A stretch of DNA of 64,000 bases from Lepeophtheirus salmonis (Eukaryota; Arthropoda; Copepoda; Siphonostomatoida; Caligidae): contig NC_052134.2 of NCBI RefSeq assembly GCF_016086655.4, forward strand, positions 37,695,971 through 37,759,970, in the 5' to 3' direction. Positions 1-11,403 of this stretch are shown here, piece after piece. Below the pieces are notes generated by a model that made no database searches, was not told the DNA's origin, and worked only from the letters and a program-made list of their open reading frames with translations. Made by a program: the position numbers and the translations under genes. The number at the start of each line of letters is the position of its first letter. The first letter of the stretch is position 1.

Positions 1-104
1 GCTTAAAAAATTATAACATACGCACTCCATCAACGTAAAAGCAGGCTAAATTATTTTGTTTTTTCTCAAAATAGAGTACAAATTAATTCTATATATGTTT
101 TTAT

Positions 105-440
105 GAGTTATCAACAACTTTTAAAAACAAGTTATTCTGACTAATCCTATGTAAGCACTGCAAATCGTAGATAAAGTAGCAAAATTAATATTCACAATGA
201 AGGAATTAAAAAATTGATAGATTTTATTGTTAAAATGACAAATTTGAGCCAAATTAAGTCATATAAATCAAATGAAGCCTCTAAACTATGGTTGACATTT
301 TTGGGTACCTCAATTCAATCCAGAAGTTTGAAGAGAATGCGTTTAATTGTCAGAAATAACCAATTGAATTATTGGGATGTGTGTATATTTGATGTAAAGA
401 ACATTTCTGATTCTCTTGATTTTGTTTAAGATTGTGTTAA
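105..440 (+). repeat. Dispersed repeat A, copy 1
   Basis: About 330 bp of AT-rich sequence aligns collinearly by eye, with many substitutions and small indels, to 11404-11735 on the same strand. Shared islands include CCAGAAGTTTGAA, ATCAAATGA and ATTTGATGTAAA. A 71-codon open frame at 214-429 is not conserved in the second copy, which has in-frame breaks, so I do not call a gene. The family is unknown to me. Confidence 0.6.
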
Positions 441-599
441 TATTAACTCACTACATATATAAATGTTTTTAAAGTAGCTCATTCTTGTATTTTTCAAGGT
501 TTGACACCTACGAGAAATTCCCGACAGGTTAAATCAAGAAAAGAGAATTAAAAAATTGTGCTATACTTAAATACTATGTTTTTACTCAGTATATCTTCA

Positions 600-1011
600 T
601 TCACAAGCAATAACAGCCATGACCCGCTGGAGTACAGATTGACAGGTTTTGATGATGAAGGCCGTATCCGTGTCCATGGTGTACCCCGCTGTCATTATAG
701 CATCTGGGAGCGAATCCAATTTTGCATGAAATGTGCAGTAGAAATTATTCTCCAAGACAACTCAACCTGCATAGTTCAGAGGCTTGAGGTCAGCTCTGGA
801 GGAGAACCACATGGAGGCAGACCAGAAGTAAGCCATTTTGTTGCTGCATAAGTTTTGGTTCTTCTTGGCTGCATGGGGCTGTAATTGACTTATTGAGGTT
901 GTATACAGTCATGACAGAGATCCCAAAGGGGCTATGCAGCCTTCTCGGTACTGACACCGCCGCAGAAAGATCACACATGCGTTGCTCCGATATTTTCACA
1001 CCTTGAGACAT
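600..1011 (-). pseudogene. Tc1/mariner transposase relic, internally deleted
   Basis: Reading the minus strand from 1011 gives an intact N-terminal start (MSQGVKISEQRMCDLSAAVS) and a helix-turn-helix-like GISVMTVYN. The sequence then jumps, with frame changes, to the transposase C-terminus: FWSASMWFSSRADLKPLNYAG, VLENNFYCTFHAKLDSLPDAI, and a tail FIIKTCQSVLQRVMAVIACE before a stop. The last catalytic aspartate box (SPDLNPLDY in the family) is degraded to SRADLKPLNY, and the catalytic middle is missing. It is certainly non-functional. CCCG-containing motifs near 520 and 1165 could be worn inverted ends, but I cannot fix the element's borders. Confidence 0.8.
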
Positions 1012-1789
1012 GGTGGAGATGAAAAAAAAAAACTTATTTATGCTTGTTTCGGCTGTCGTTTGGTTGCATCATTAAAAATAGCAAGGATAAAATTGTAATT
1101 AAATGCTGCTGCAAGTTTTATATATCCACTTTTTATATTCTTTATTATTTCATTCGAAAAAATTTCCCGGGTTTCAAAATTTAAAAAATAGTCACCCAAG
1201 ATCTAACTGAAGAACAACGTCCCAGGAAACGAAAAACTCAAACACACAATATACAAGTTTGATCTATTAAGGAAAAATTAAACCATAATAATTTGTAATC
1301 ATTGAATCATATTGATTGGATGATAAAAGAATTTGTAAATATTATTTATTAATTGTTATTTTACAATATACTTTTTCACATTTTTCAGTTGTGAAATGTT
1401 ATAAAATTTTTTGTGCATAATTCCATTAACGTATTTTCTACAATTTTCTTTTAAAGTAATGAAATATTAGCAAATAATATTAATTAATGCAGATGCTTAA
1501 ACCAAATGCCAACCTACGAAGTATGTAAAACGAATAATTGTGTTTTTTACAATATGTAATCAAAAAATAATAATTCATTTCCAAATGATTAAAACAAGTA
1601 ATTAATCTCTTTCCAAGTTTATTAGAGACTCATGAATTTATTACATTTTTTCTTTGTTCATATCTTGGATGATGATGATGTTAGCTCACTGTTGGAATTC
1701 TTTTTTTTTTTTTTTCTTAGGGACTTGATGCTTTTGAGCATTATATAATATATATATATATTTAAAATATGTAGATACTCGAAGTTAGT
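1012..1789. other. Non-coding stretch, nothing recognised
   Basis: AT-rich DNA with short A and T tracts, and an alternating AT run begins near 1746. TTTCCCGGGTTTC near 1167 may be a remnant of a transposon end. No open frame with coding character is visible on either strand. Confidence 0.5.
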
Positions 1790-1925
1790 GTTGTATTGGT
1801 CCTTATTTAGGAGTAAAGACTGCAGTCCAGTCCAGATCATTCGTTTTTATCAGTCCATAATCATATAAAATTCGGTCTTTAATGACGTCACTCAACTTTA
1901 TCGGTTCTTTATTTAAAGAAATTTC
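1790..1925 (+). repeat. Dispersed repeat with CAGTCC words, copy 1
   Basis: Contains CAGTCCAGTCCAG followed by CAGTCC...ATAAAATTCGGTCTTTAATGACGTCA. The same order (CAGTCC words, then AAGTTTGGTCTTTGATGACGT) occurs at 15838-15990 on the same strand. Non-coding; family unknown to me. Confidence 0.5.
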
Positions 1926-2084
1926 AGCATTAAATGAAAGCTGTTATGATTATATGTTCATTCTTGAATCAAATCAAATCTAATTATGAAGTGTGCTCAA
2001 AGCACACTTGATATACCTGCTTGATACGAAGTGGATTGTATGCGTATTTCCTTCTTCTTGTTGCTGCTTGCAGCTATTTTAATG

Positions 2085-2670
2085 AAAAGTAATGACAGCT
2101 AAGCTGATCTCCCCCTAATCATTCTTTAAATTATAATGGTTACCATGTTAATTATCCGGGGGGGGGGGCCGAAAGTGTTTATCATATACAACTCTAAGCA
2201 TATCTACGAACAAAGATCACCAGTGATGAAAATCCAAGTATTTTTTAACAACCCCAATTTTTTTTAAATTGGTAGTTTGAATAATTAATTTTCTTTTCTT
2301 TAATTTTATTGTCATTATTATTTAATTCCTTAGTAGAGAACATCCTTTCATAAATAGATTCAATTATATTCAAAACCTGATTTAACATTCGTGGGTGCTC
2401 ATAAAATAAGGAACTTAACCCTGATGATTAGTTGCAGACTTGTAATTGTAAGTACTTTTTGGACTCAGAGTTACCATTGGGGATCAACATTGGAGTAATT
2501 CTAGCACATTTCCTTGTTTATAACATTGTTGTGTATATCCTTTTCTCCTTCCTCCCTTATCAAAGCCGATTGTAGCTGATCTAATAAAACGTCATGAGCG
2601 TTATTCTTTCTCTCCTGCAAAATATTGTTGAAATTGTCAGGGTTATCATGTTGATTTTCGATTTTTTTTT
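2085..2670 (+). repeat. Dispersed repeat B, copy 1 (reverse of 47.5 and 53.7 kb copies)
   Basis: The segment at 2440-2670 carries three landmarks in order: GTAAGTACTTTTTGGACTCAGAG, CTGATCTAATAAAACGTCATGA and GAAATTGTCAGGG. The same order appears on the reverse complement at 53650-53880 and 47545-47760, and the last two landmarks appear at 46470-46570. A shorter related piece lies near 2087-2160, next to a G homopolymer at about 2158-2168. Non-coding. Confidence 0.5.
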
Positions 2671-2720
2671 AACATGCCCATTCTATACTGGATGTTCATC
2701 ATTAAAGATCATTAAAGTGT

Positions 2721-5700
2721 TCTTTGCTCAATAATACGTTTGAATTTTGAAAATAAAGTAAGAATGATTAGAGTTGCAATGAATGTTGAGATAGAGTGGT
2801 ACTGAAGAAAAGAATAAAAACAATTGATAGTAATGTTTCGAACATTTTATCAGTATTTTTTGTTATATATTTTCAATAAAAAGTTTCTCATTGAATGGAA
2901 CCAAGAAATCCGATAGCAATTTCTGACGTACTCTCTCTCTCTTCATTATAACTCAATCCCAAGTAATAATTGAAAAAAAAAAACTCCTATCTTGCAAGCT
3001 ACCAATATATACTTTCTTTTGAATTTACGCTCGCAAAAATTTCAACAATGTTCACATCTTTAGCTGCACGATACCCACATGGGAAATTTGTCTACGAAGT
3101 TTTATCCCAATTTCCAATAAATATATTAGTTTTAAAATATAGGAGTAGAAAAAAATAAAATTTTAGAGTTGTGAGAGACACAAATTATTCCCTTTTTAAG
3201 GGTTTTATTTGAGTCTTTAAAAGATGAAAAAGGCGATATAAATAATTGATGTAATACTTTCAAAAAGTAAAAATTTCCAGCTGTACTTTATTTTTTTCTG
3301 AAGAAATACAAAAATGTTGAAGTAGTATCCATCTCCGTATTAGACTGTTTCTAAAATACATCAATGAAATGAAATCATTAATCAAATATTTTATGGGCAT
3401 TATGTAGTATAAATAAATGCGTGATTAAGTATTTTTTAACAAAATAACGATAATCTAGTTTTGAATTAAAGTTTTAACTCTATTTCAAAGTTCAATAATC
3501 GATCAACAAATGATAAATAAATAAATACTATTAAATATATATATACTTAAATGTTTCTTTAAATTTTATTGATATAATGTTTTAGTGAATTGTTCAGAGG
3601 AAATGTACCTAAATTAGCAGTTATAATTGTAGAAGTAAAAAATCAAATTTTTAGTATAATGAATCAAAAAATGGTTTCCTCTCTCTCTATCTTTTATTAC
3701 AATTTCAGAAACAGTCTATTTACATAACTATTGAATTGATTGCAATATTTTTGTTCACTGTCTGAAAATTACATTTATTTTTCGAGCTTATTTATGAGTC
3801 CACTCATAATTATTATGAGCTTGAATTCCATACTATTAAAATTAACTTATAAAAGTGTAGTTAATTTAATTTTGTTTTGTTACATTTTGTTCCATCTTCG
3901 TCACATTTCGTATGGTCTTTATTTCGTGAAGAAAATAAAAGTTTTAGTAAGGCAAACATGAAAAAAAGAAACATCAATTCTTTTCTTCTTCCAAGTTTTT
4001 TTTTTCTTTATTTTCATGAAAAAATATTCATTGACGAATAAATATATCGTCTAGTCATAAATTACAAGACTATCACTGCACCATATATATTTTTTTATCA
4101 AAATATAAAATTGTCAGTAAGTTCTGTTGACTTTATCATTGATCCACTTAATTTTTATTCAATCCTTTCTTTCCCAGACAGTTGAACCCTTTTTGGAAAT
4201 TTCTCATTCACTGATCCAACAAAATATGTATTTTATTAATTATTCACCTACAAGGTCAATAATTAACATTAACGGGTTTTTTTTCTTTTTACAAAGAATG
4301 GATTTATTATGGACTTTTAAATATAAAAAAAGTAATTGGTTTACCTTGAAAAAAAATGTATTGTTCTTGCTTATTTATGAAAATAAATTTTATTTTATTA
4401 TTTATGTATATATTTTTTGTTATAGAGCATTTTTGCAAAGAAATTGCCATAATTTTATTAGGCTTATAATGTCCACTAGATTCATTTGTGGTCATAATTT
4501 TGTAATTCTTTGAAATTAGAATCTTTTGTTTTATATCTATTAATAAGAACAAAAATGTTTTGTCTTTGACAATTGTTCACAATCGAAGATTTTTCCATTT
4601 TTGGTTTGAAATTAATCCTTTTTTTATTTACTTAAAGTAACTAACAGACTGTTTTTGCTAATCTATATTAAAAAAAAGGATTGATTTTTCCAATTAAAAC
4701 ATCTAAAATTAGATTTGAAATATTTAAAAAACTCTAAGTTTTAGCACTTTTTGATAAGCCAATCCGTTTGCAATAATGGAAGGTCATAAGGAAGAAATTT
4801 GAATATTTATTTTTGTTTAATGATTCCTTCATTAGGTACTTACTATTGTATCTATGAATTTTTGGGCCAAAAAAGTTTGAAATTACTCAAATTGAGAATT
4901 CCAAAATTTATATATCTAATAAAATACGAATGGCGTTATTTCTGTCTAAAAATGTATATGTGTAGCATTTCGTTGGATATATTTGAGTACAAAATGACTT
5001 AAATTGAGTTCTAAGAAAACATTGAAAAATAAAAACATATTTCAACTTAATAATGATGTATTTGAAATGTTTACTGATGATTGTCGTTGCTTAAGGAAAA
5101 AATGTCAAGGAGTAATTGAGGACTAATTTTTCAATAGAGAATCAATCATTTAGGGTCAAAAGATTTCTTTTTTACCCTTTTTATGATGGTCATAAAAACT
5201 GCTCCTTAAATCTTTAATTATAATATTTTCGTTCGACCCTTAGAAACGGTTTCATTTTTTGCGGTAAATATCTTTCTTTTCTGTATTTCATCCAATGTCC
5301 AGCTACAATGTAAAACTTAAAAACAAATAAAACAAAACAATTATCAAAAGAAAATAAACCAAAGAAAATAAGACAAGTAGCACTGACATAATTTGGTAAA
5401 TATAATTAAATTATAAAGAATTTTTTTCGGTTGTGTCAATAATGATCAAGAAATTTTACTCTTGAGATTTGTAGACAGTTGTGAGATAATATGACTAAAA
5501 AAATAGATTTAGAGATGTTAATCAAACATTCAAATACTGATCTATACGATCCTAGGACAAGGAATTTAATATTTAAATAAACAAACTTAAAGCCATGTAT
5601 AAAAAAAAAGTTAAATAAAAAAATTAGAAGTGTCTTTCTTTAAAAAAAAATCCTCAAAATATTATTACGATAAAGTAATTATAAAAAAAACATTGAAAAT

Positions 5701-6690
5701 CTGTCGATCATGTATATAGTTCAAGATACTTATTTAACTTACAAACATAGTACTATTATTCAAATTACTGAATTTGTCTTTCCATTGTCAATTTGCCAAA
5801 GTTTTTTATTTCACAAAAACAAACGAAGTAAGAAGTAATATATCAGAAATATGTATGTTGAGACATCTTTGATTGCAAAGGATAAATTCCAGACTTTTTT
5901 TTTTAAGTACATCAATGAAATAAATTTCCATCTGTATTCAACAGTTAATTCTATTATTTTCCTATTCTTCCTCTCTTGTATTCCTTGTCTAAAATAACGT
6001 ACTTGCAGTGTAGGTAATTTAATAACTACGATAATGAAGAAAGGATTAATTTTGAGATGTAATTAAATTTAATTTATCAGAATCAATAATCGGATATCCT
6101 TACTAGTTATAAAATGGATTTGAAATGTTGCTTGACTTTCGAGAATTTAGTGGAGGGACATCAGAGTTACTCGTTTGTCCCACTATTAATTAGAGGGGGC
6201 TAAAACAAATGCTGAGGGCTCAAATTATAAAATTTGAATTTTATAATTTAACATGCATTAAAAAATAATTTATAATCATTTTTTTGTGTGAGACCTAGTC
6301 AGAGTCGGTAAGAAATACATTAGACCTTTTTTATTGGGTGACATTTATATGTTTATTTATTCGTTTAATAATTTTTTTATGAATACATATGTATGTATTT
6401 ACATAACACTTTCATTTTTTTTTTCAATGACAGTTTTTTTTATTATAAAAGGGATTTTTGTTTTTACGACTTTAAAAAAAAAAAAGACAAATTTTGAGAT
6501 ATTTTATATCACTTTTAAAATGTGCAGAGCTCCTATTTCTCTTAATCTAACTTGGGCCTAAGGAAAGTGCCTCCAATGCCCTCCCCCATAAAACTGGCAT
6601 TACCCAAAATGTTTCTCATTTCTCGACTTGTAGGAAATATTTGCCAGTACTTGTTGTGCTTACATAATTGGATTTGACGTCTTAAGTCTT
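2721..6690. other. Four kilobases of AT-rich intergenic DNA
   Basis: No host exon, RNA gene or recognisable transposase is visible. There are short CT runs near 2931-2942 and 3679, and many A/T homopolymers. The longest open frame (4127-4513, 128 codons) is dominated by F, I, L, N and K, has no family motif, and looks like a chance product of base composition. Confidence 0.5.
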
Positions 6691-6694
6691 TGCT

Positions 6695-6870
6695 AACAAG
6701 CTATGTCCAAATTTTTGAATATTTTCATCAAGTCCAGTTGAAGTCCTCAGAAAATAAAATATACTTTTAAGACTACTTCATGTCTGTCGAAAGATTTAGA
6801 TGAATTTCGAGTACCAGTGAAGTCTTTGATTATTTGGTGCATTCTTCAAAGAATAGACTCGGTTCCAAGT
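6695..6870 (-). repeat. Decayed GGACTTGA-word repeat, copy 1
   Basis: On the minus strand this region contains recurring ACTTGA / CTGGA / GGACTT words. On the plus strand, GTCCAAATTTTTGAATATTTTC...AAGTCCAGTTGAAGTCCT aligns with 17125-17255. A related word-rich stretch lies at 50925-51125 on the opposite strand. It looks like an eroded short-period array. Confidence 0.35.
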
Positions 6871-7307
6871 CTGGTATTAAAGTATCGTATGACATATGTT
6901 AGTTTTGGATCTTTTAAAAAAATCATGTCGTATAATAGGATTACTATATTTTGATTACCAAAAAGGGGGCATTTGGACTAAATCCGTGTAGATTTTTTGG
7001 AGATATGGATGTATATATAAGTAAGTGGAGGCTCTAGGAGTCAGGTAAATAAGGACATATCTGGGCAAAAGAAGACTGTTGTCACTTTATTCTAAGAAGT
7101 AACGTATACCTTGAACAATTATAAAAAAATAATTTTCGGTTAATCCACAGAGTTATTTTGAAGGCATTTATAAAAAAAATCAAGGATTGAGACATCAAAC
7201 AATATCAAAAGCAGATAAAATCTTTCAATTCATTAATTATCTTCTTCTTCTATTCCTCTCTGCGACTCATTTGTGTACTATGTAGAAGAAGAAGAAATAT
7301 ATAGTCC

Positions 7308-7392
7308 ATGGAAGAAGAAGAAGCATCCATGCCGACACACAGACAAGCCTATGATGATGTTAGTGTACCTTCCACCATCAAACAGCGACTGG
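7308..7392 (+). other. Possible first coding exon (weak)
   Basis: An ATG opens 28 codons (MEEEEASMPTHRQAYDDVSV...) of more balanced composition than the surroundings, ending at CTGG directly before GTAGGT, a good donor (phase 1). Upstream is CT-rich DNA resembling an initiator region. I could not find a matching downstream exon. The E-rich start is partly a GAA microsatellite (7282-7325), so chance is a serious alternative. Confidence 0.15.
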
Positions 7393-7945
7393 GTAGGTGG
7401 GGTTACCTCTGCGCTTGTACATATATATGTATGTATGTTTTAATAACATACAGAGAGAGGGAGAGAGAAGAAGTAAGTAGAAGACCACACAAGTCGTTGT
7501 GAAAAGAAATAATATATAGGTATAAGGGCATATATGACTTAATACTTTTTCAAAGTCATAGTTATTATGAGAGAGAATAACGAGAGAGGGGGGAGGGGGT
7601 ATAAATGAGAAGAGATGAGTTTTTTTCTTTTTTGTTTCAATACTAAGTATCGTTTTTCAAAAAAAAAAAATGAAATTGAAAATTGGTAAAATACATACAT
7701 ACATAGTGTGTTCCCTATGTAATTATAATTATTATAATAATGTTATGACTTTATGCAGTTCGTAATATTTCTATTCTTAAGAAATGAGCTTCACAATATT
7801 TATTTTAGCTTCAAATTACATACGAATGTATGTATGTTCGTTATTAGAAAAACTTTTGAAAAATGATCTACCTCTCTCTTATTCTCCTTCTGGCTCTTTT
7901 CATTCATTGTCCATAGGATGCTAAGACTAAAATTATTTTCATGTA
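7393..7945. other. Low-complexity stretch
   Basis: GA-rich microsatellite patches (about 7450-7480 and 7570-7600), poly-A near 7660 and short ATAC repeats. No coding signal. Confidence 0.5.
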
Positions 7946-8892
7946 CAGGGTGTAACAACGAAATCTGGTATATATCCTGACAAAAATTGCGTGGTTTTAT
8001 GGTGAAATATACAAGGTATGGGGACAAAATCTGCTCCTTCAAAAAACAACAACTACAAGCTTATTTCATAATATTTATTGATAAAATAAAAACGAATATC
8101 TTTATTAGGAAATAGAGCAGCTATCTATTCAATGTAGCCGCCGTCTGCGGCCGAACCCCGCTCAATGCGGCTACGAAACCGAGAACAGGCATTTTGGATC
8201 TCTGCTGCTTCTATCTCACCGAATTTCTCCTTGATGGAGGTGATGAGAGACTGCTTGGTGTTATGGGAGGAGCGGTTGGTCATGGACTCCACGTAATCCA
8301 TAAAAAGTAGTCCAACAGGTTCAAATCCGGTGATGAGGGAGGCCAAGACGAGAAGGGTATGAACGCAAAAGCATTGCTTTTAAGCCATTCTTGCGTCCAC
8401 TTAGCTTTGTGGGCCGGAGCCGAGTCCTTCAGCCAAATCCACGGCCTGTCTCGAAGATGTGTGCGTCATGACATCCCGCTCGCTTGGCACGACCCCAATG
8501 ACTATGACAGTGGCCGGAAACTTGGTCTTCATGACTCTGGGGACGTCCCAGACAATCCTGGTGCTCTTCTCCTCCTTTTTCTTCCTAAAAACAACGTCCA
8601 GCTGCTTCCTGAGACTTCTGACCGTTCTAACTGGCATTGCCAGAAGGCCAGAGATGTCAGTATTGCTTAATTTCATGTGATCACTAAGCAAAATCTGAAT
8701 AGCAGCGCACCTACGATCTCTCTCATTGACCATAATGACTTTTCTTATGTACTTAAAATGATGCTATCGCTAGGAGTCGAAACAATAACTGAAGCCTATT
8801 ACCCGGGAAAAATTTTAACACCAAAAACAGACGGATCAGCTGATGGAGTAATGTCGTCTTTAAAATGAGGCAGATTTTGTCCACACACCCTG
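7946..8892 (-). mobile_element. Defective Tc1/mariner element with TA flanks
   Basis: The left end reads CAGGGTGTAACAACGAAATC and the right end, reverse complemented, reads CAGGGTGTGTGGACAAAATC. Over the first 22 bases 17 match, including the first eight and a shared AAATCTG. TA lies just outside each end (7944-7945 and 8893-8894), the usual target duplication of this superfamily. A second end-like block at 8013-8037 (GGGGACAAAATCTGC) lies inside the left end, giving a nested or subterminal repeat. The 947-bp body carries a broken transposase on the minus strand. Confidence 0.8.
8125..8733 (-). pseudogene. Tc1/mariner transposase, deleted and frameshifted
   Basis: Transcription would run from 8733 down. 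The N-terminus MVNERDRRCAAIQILLSDHM leads into a helix-turn-helix (PVRTVRSLRKQL). A deletion then joins it to RVMKTKFPATVIVIGVV, followed after a frame change by WLKDSAPAHKAKWTQEWL and PPSSPDLNLLDYFLW. These last two carry the second and third catalytic aspartates, with 32 residues between them. Another frame change leads to DYVESMTNR and the typical end RFRSRIERGSAADGGYIE. The segment with the first catalytic aspartate is missing, so the protein cannot be active. It lies centrally inside the TIR-bounded element. Confidence 0.85.
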
Positions 8893-9033
8893 TACATATA
8901 GACGTATCACTTAATATTCAACCATCGCCACAGAGAAAAACAACAGAAGATTTCAAGCCTATTAAATTTTCATAGGCAGAGCATAGGTACGCTGCTGTGA
9001 TGATTTTGGTGAACAACGATAACTATATCTGAG

Positions 9034-9353
9034 TTCTCAAAAATGGTATGTTTTTGGCTACTGGAATTTGCCCCCTGTCACATCTCCCAAACCACCCAAG
9101 ATTGGATCAAGGAGCACGACTGAGTGCGCAAGGATAATCAGCCTCCTAACTATCCCGACCTGAATCCGATAGATTATTTTGCTATCTTGAGTCAAAGGTC
9201 AACAGAGGTCCTCACACAACCAAAAACTCTCTGGTCGACTCTATTGATATGAAGTCCCAGGATTTAGATTGGACTTTAGTTTACAATGCCTACTCACAGC
9301 TCAATACCCAAATAAAGTCCTTTATTAAGTTCAACGTAAACTACATTGAGTGA
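9034..9353 (+). pseudogene. C-terminal transposase fragment (Tc1/mariner)
   Basis: Plus-strand frames read FAPCHISQTTQDWIKEHD, then a stop, then PPNYPDLNPIDYF (the third catalytic aspartate box). After a frame change come NRGPHTTKNSLVDSIDM-like sequence and NVNYIE before TGA at 9351-9353. The second catalytic aspartate position reads LEFAP instead of QDGAP. No N-terminal half or inverted ends were found. It lies only about 140 bp from the 7946-8892 element but is diverged and in opposite orientation, so it is a separate insertion. Confidence 0.75.
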
Positions 9354-9489
9354 GATCTATTCTTAATGATTGTATCAGCTGCTCAGTTGTTTTTTTTAAA
9401 ATAAATCTTAAAAAATAACGATTTGATGTTAATTTAGATTAAATATATCAAAAGTGCCGGATAATTTATTGTACCCTTTACATGTATTA

Positions 9490-9730
9490 CAGCTATACTT
9501 AGAGATACGAGTTCCCCAAAATACGAGTTTCGAAATAGCAGCTGGATTCTGTTCAAAAATTTACATTGACATACGAGGTTTTTTTTTATATACGAACTGG
9601 TCGAGAGTTGACGACAGAAAGCAAGAGTCACTTCAAGTGTAATTTTTTATTATTTATTACTTTGATAAATTGTTTTGATGAACTAGCTCCGTCCAGGAAC
9701 GAATTAAACTCGTATGTCAGGGTTTTACTG
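9490..9730. mobile_element. Tigger/pogo-like MITE
   Basis: The left end CAGCTATACTTAGAGATACG and the reverse-complemented right end CAGTAAAACCCTGACATACG match at 17 of the first 24 positions, including a common ATACGAGTT. The flank is TA on the left (9488-9489) and CA on the right (9731-9732), a one-base decay of a TA duplication. The body is 241 bp with further TACGAG words and no transposase. The ends resemble the CAGTNNNACC...TACGAG ends of pogo/Tigger elements. Confidence 0.65.
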
Positions 9731-10431
9731 CATAGTCAATTTTGTAAAAAGACAAGGATAGGATTCTTCAAACAAAAATCATAAAAGTATCTAGGGAAAG
9801 ACAATGGATAAGTTGACGTCACAAGGAGTTTTTGTCAAGCAGTCTATATTACTTTTCAAAACGATATATTCTAGGAAGAAAGACACAAAGGTTACTTGAA
9901 AATATATCTATTTCATTGTTCAAACATATTTACTACGTCTAGTTATTTTGTTATGGGAACAAAAAAGCTATAGGTTTAAAAAAGGCCTGTTTTAGAGGCA
10001 AAATTGTGGGTATATGTCCTGGCCCGAACTAGATTATAAAAATTAGGGTGCTCATACAGTGTATTATTTTTAAATTAATAAATGACTTATTCATAAATAT
10101 AAGTGATAAAAATATTTGGTTTCTTAAATAAAGTCATATAAAAAAAAGAAGAACTGTTCACTAAAAAAAGGGCCTGCACAAATTTTCTCCAAAAAAAAAA
10201 AAAAACCTAGTACTAATTTTTTTTTTTTTTTTTTTCAATAAATAAATTCAATATTTTTAAGAAAAGAAAATTTGAAAAATCAAATTATAATTTAAAAAAT
10301 AATTAAAAGCGCCTCACATTTTTATCTTTAAGCAACTTACGATAAAAATATATTATATATAATTAAAATTATTATATTCCTATAATAGTCTATAGGATAT
10401 TTTAAAAAAGTTATATAATACAAAACAGATA
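9731..10431. other. AT-rich spacer between two transposons
   Basis: A-tract and T-tract rich (about 10190-10240). No open frame with coding character and no inverted ends recognised. Confidence 0.5.
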
Positions 10432-11258
10432 TGGGGTAGTCCATTGAAATTGGAACACTTACTAATGATATAATTAATTTGAGTGATTAAATTTCAATAT
10501 ATTAAAACATAAGCAATTAGTAACAAAAACAAGCTTGAGCTCTCTAGCTTCTGTAGAAGTTGAGAAAATGACAATTTACATTCGCTCACTCCAAGCTATT
10601 GGCCTACTCCGGTACCACTTTCCACTACATGAGCAATTCCGAAACATTGGAGAGGAAGAAGGGCCCTGTCAAAAAGACCAAACAGAACCCGGAGGAGTTA
10701 AAGAAAACAGTCCAGGTCAATCCCCTCAAGTCCATGAGTGTTCATGCAAGAGATATCGGGGTTTCACATCAGACTGTCCAGAGAGCTATCAAAAAGTGGG
10801 TGGAAAGGCCTTGTGGGGATGGAAAGCCCACTTTTGACAACAGTAATGAAAGAAGCCCATCTTTTCTTTTGAAAGACTCTTTTGAATGAGTATTTGAGTT
10901 CTTTTGATCTCTTTTTTGACACACAGCCCTGATTCCAACCCCTTCAGCTACACCCTTTGGGTACATGTCGTGGGGAAGCCCTGCAGGGTCCATCATCCAA
11001 ACACTATTACCCTCAAAGCCACTTTCAGGCAGCACTAGGACGCCATGACAGAGGACTACTTCCGCAGCGGGTACCAGGACTTCCACAACCATCTGGAAGC
11101 CATCATTACTCGTAAGGGCGGCTACATTATTCATTAAGAGAGCTCCGATACACATCTATTTAGAATATCAATTTCGTAGAAATTATATTTTTAATTAATA
11201 AATTATATCTTGTTGAAGTTTAAAATTCAAAGTGTTTTGATTTTAATGAACCACTCGG
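10432..11258 (+). mobile_element. Defective Tc1/mariner element with TA flanks
   Basis: The left end TGGGGTAGTCCATTGAAATT and the reverse-complemented right end CCGAGTGGTTCATTAAAATC align at 21 of 30 positions counted from the TA, sharing CATTNAAAT and AACACT. TA sits at 10430-10431 and 11259-11260. The length of 827 bp is about half of an autonomous relative. The plus strand carries an internally deleted transposase. Confidence 0.8.
10599..11137 (+). pseudogene. Tc1/mariner transposase, catalytic core deleted
   Basis: The open N-terminal part runs through NPEELKKTVQVNPLKSMSV, ARDIGVSHQTVQRAIKKW (helix-turn-helix) and, after a frame change, PLLTTVMKEAHL and KTLLNEYLSSF. The sequence then leaps to the C-terminus: SNPFSYTLWVHVV, VHHPNTITLKATFRQH, DAMTEDYFRSGYQDF and AIITRKGGYIIH before TAA at 11135-11137. 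The first and second catalytic aspartates are in the missing middle. The antisense 128-codon open frame at 10769-11155 is a shadow of this gene. Confidence 0.85.
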
Positions 11259-11403
11259 TATCATTTAATCTTGCAAAACTCCTGGATAAATAAATGACGT
11301 TAAAGCTAAAATTTTATATTCCCATATTATGTGACTTTTAAATACAAAAGCCAACTTGAATAGTTGTTCTCCAAATGTGGAAAGGATTTCAATTATGTTG
11401 TTC

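Noticed and set aside
4127..4513. 128-codon open frame
   Set aside because: Composition is F/I/L/N/K-rich as expected from AT-rich DNA. No domain motif or splice context; the overlapping antisense frame is equally open.
8318..8328. GGTTCAAATCC, an exact match to a tRNA B-box
   Set aside because: It lies inside the transposase reading frame of the 7946-8892 element, with no A-box or cloverleaf around it.
10769..11155. 128-codon open frame on the minus strand
   Set aside because: Exact antisense of the transposase C-terminal relic, which explains the sequence far better.
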